The position numbers and the translations under genes are program-made. Shown here piece by piece: positions 13,977 to 14,465 of a stretch of 14,465 bases of DNA. Positions within the stretch are counted from its first letter, which is position 1, and each line of letters opens with the position of its first letter. This DNA comes from Micavibrio sp. UBA7689. GTDB taxonomy: Bacteria; Pseudomonadota; Alphaproteobacteria; Micavibrionales; Micavibrionaceae. The DNA lies in NCBI GenBank assembly GCA_002482805.1, contig DLGR01000014.1, forward strand, positions 1 to 14,465, read 5' to 3'. The notes beneath the pieces are model-generated. The model had not been told where the DNA came from. It worked only from the letters and a program-made list of their open reading frames with translations, and made no database searches.

Positions 13977-14042
13977 CGTTTGTAACTTGTACATGGTGAA
14001 GAGGTTATGAAGCGTTTCATTCTTTCGTATGGATTGGGAAGA

Positions 14043-14156
14043 CTTGGCATTGACCTACTCTCCCACGACTTAAGTCGAAGTACCATCGGCGCTAAGGTTT
14101 TTCACGGTCCAGTTCGGAATGGGATGGGGTGTTGCACACTTGCTAAAAACACCAAG
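14043..14156 (-). rRNA. rrf: 5S ribosomal RNA
   Basis: The complementary strand begins CTTGGTG and ends TGCCAAG, which pair as helix I. The conserved loop region CCCATCCCATTCCGAACTGG and the later GATGGTACT and GGGAGAGTAGG are characteristic of bacterial 5S. The length is about 114 bases. It follows the 23S gene after a spacer of about 135 bases in which I see no tRNA. Ends are accurate to a few bases. Confidence 0.95.
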
Positions 14157-14292
14157 TCATCTCAATCCACACGAAGGAAAAAGCAAAAACAAACGAACAT
14201 CTGTAGTTCATAAAACTAGTGTCGAACTTGAATGCTTAGCAGGCTTAACACTGCGCGCGTAGTCAAACCCAGTTAAACTGAGAATGATTTAA

Positions 14293-14465
14293 ATTCAAGC
14301 CGATCGAGCAATTAGTAACAGTTAGCTTCATACCTTACGGCACTTCCACATCTGTCCTATCAACGTCATGGTCTATAACGGCTCTGATAGGGAGTCCTAG
14401 TTTTGAAGGAGGCTTCCTGCTTAGATGCTTTCAGCAGTTATCCCGTCCGCACATAGCTACCCTGC
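14293..14465 (-). rRNA. rrl: 23S ribosomal RNA, 3' end only (continues beyond the window)
   Basis: The complementary strand reads GCAGGGTAGCTATGTGCGGA, then GATAACTGCTGAAAGCATCTAAG and on to GTTACTAATTGCTCGATCGG, the conserved last part of bacterial 23S rRNA. About 170 bases are visible; the exact 3' end near 14293 is estimated from where similarity to the family stops. The rest of the operon lies to the right, outside the window. Confidence 0.95.

Overview
The window looks like chromosomal DNA from an alphaproteobacterium of moderate GC content. The evidence is an initiator tRNA with the A29:U41 anticodon-stem variant known from some Rhizobiales, small alphaproteobacterial-type proteins (a DUF6356-like protein, and a TPR-methyltransferase with an SGD..ADRR N-terminus), and the rRNA sequences at the right edge. 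A deep-branching lineage such as Rhodospirillales or Micavibrionales is possible, but this is a guess.

Layout, left to right. (1) 1-3016 is most of a multidrug-type RND (HAE1/AcrB-like) efflux pump permease; its 5' end lies outside the window. (2) 3013-5700 is an envelope-related cluster of unrecognised genes. It holds a leftward protein with hydrophobic segments and a Sel1-like stretch, and a rightward pair made of a secreted Pro/Asn/Gln-rich protein and a small lipoprotein. (3) 5701-7591 is a leftward three-gene operon: a TerB-like protein, a DUF6356-like small membrane protein, and an FAD/NAD(P)-binding protein of the YdhS type. (4) 7644-7821 carries tRNA-fMet and tRNA-Val, both leftward, behind a good promoter. 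(5) 7926-9361 has an unrecognised gene with a near-consensus promoter placed so close to the ATG that the mRNA should be leaderless; it runs tail-to-tail into inorganic pyrophosphatase. (6) 9444-10358 is a TPR-SAM methyltransferase, followed immediately by an AT-rich orphan gene of foreign appearance. (7) 11075-11724 is a two-gene cassette with a perfect consensus promoter, again set for a leaderless start. Its second gene carries a palindromic repeat inserted in frame and seems to have lost its normal stop. (8) 11725-13127 has two leftward genes: a small helical protein and a stand-alone malonyl-CoA decarboxylase-like catalytic domain. (9) 13285-13701 is a glyoxalase-family gene broken by one in-frame TGA. 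(10) 13748-14465 holds a 45-residue small gene, the rRNA-operon terminator, 5S rRNA and the 3' end of 23S rRNA, all leftward.

The most accessory-looking part is 10364-11724 (AT-rich orphan, cassette, inserted repeat). Three features run through the window. Tail-to-tail gene pairs share or abut their stop codons with no terminator between them. Two or three -10 boxes lie only 2-7 bases upstream of start codons. Two genes appear to be decaying. No defence system, CRISPR array, insertion sequence or prophage could be supported.
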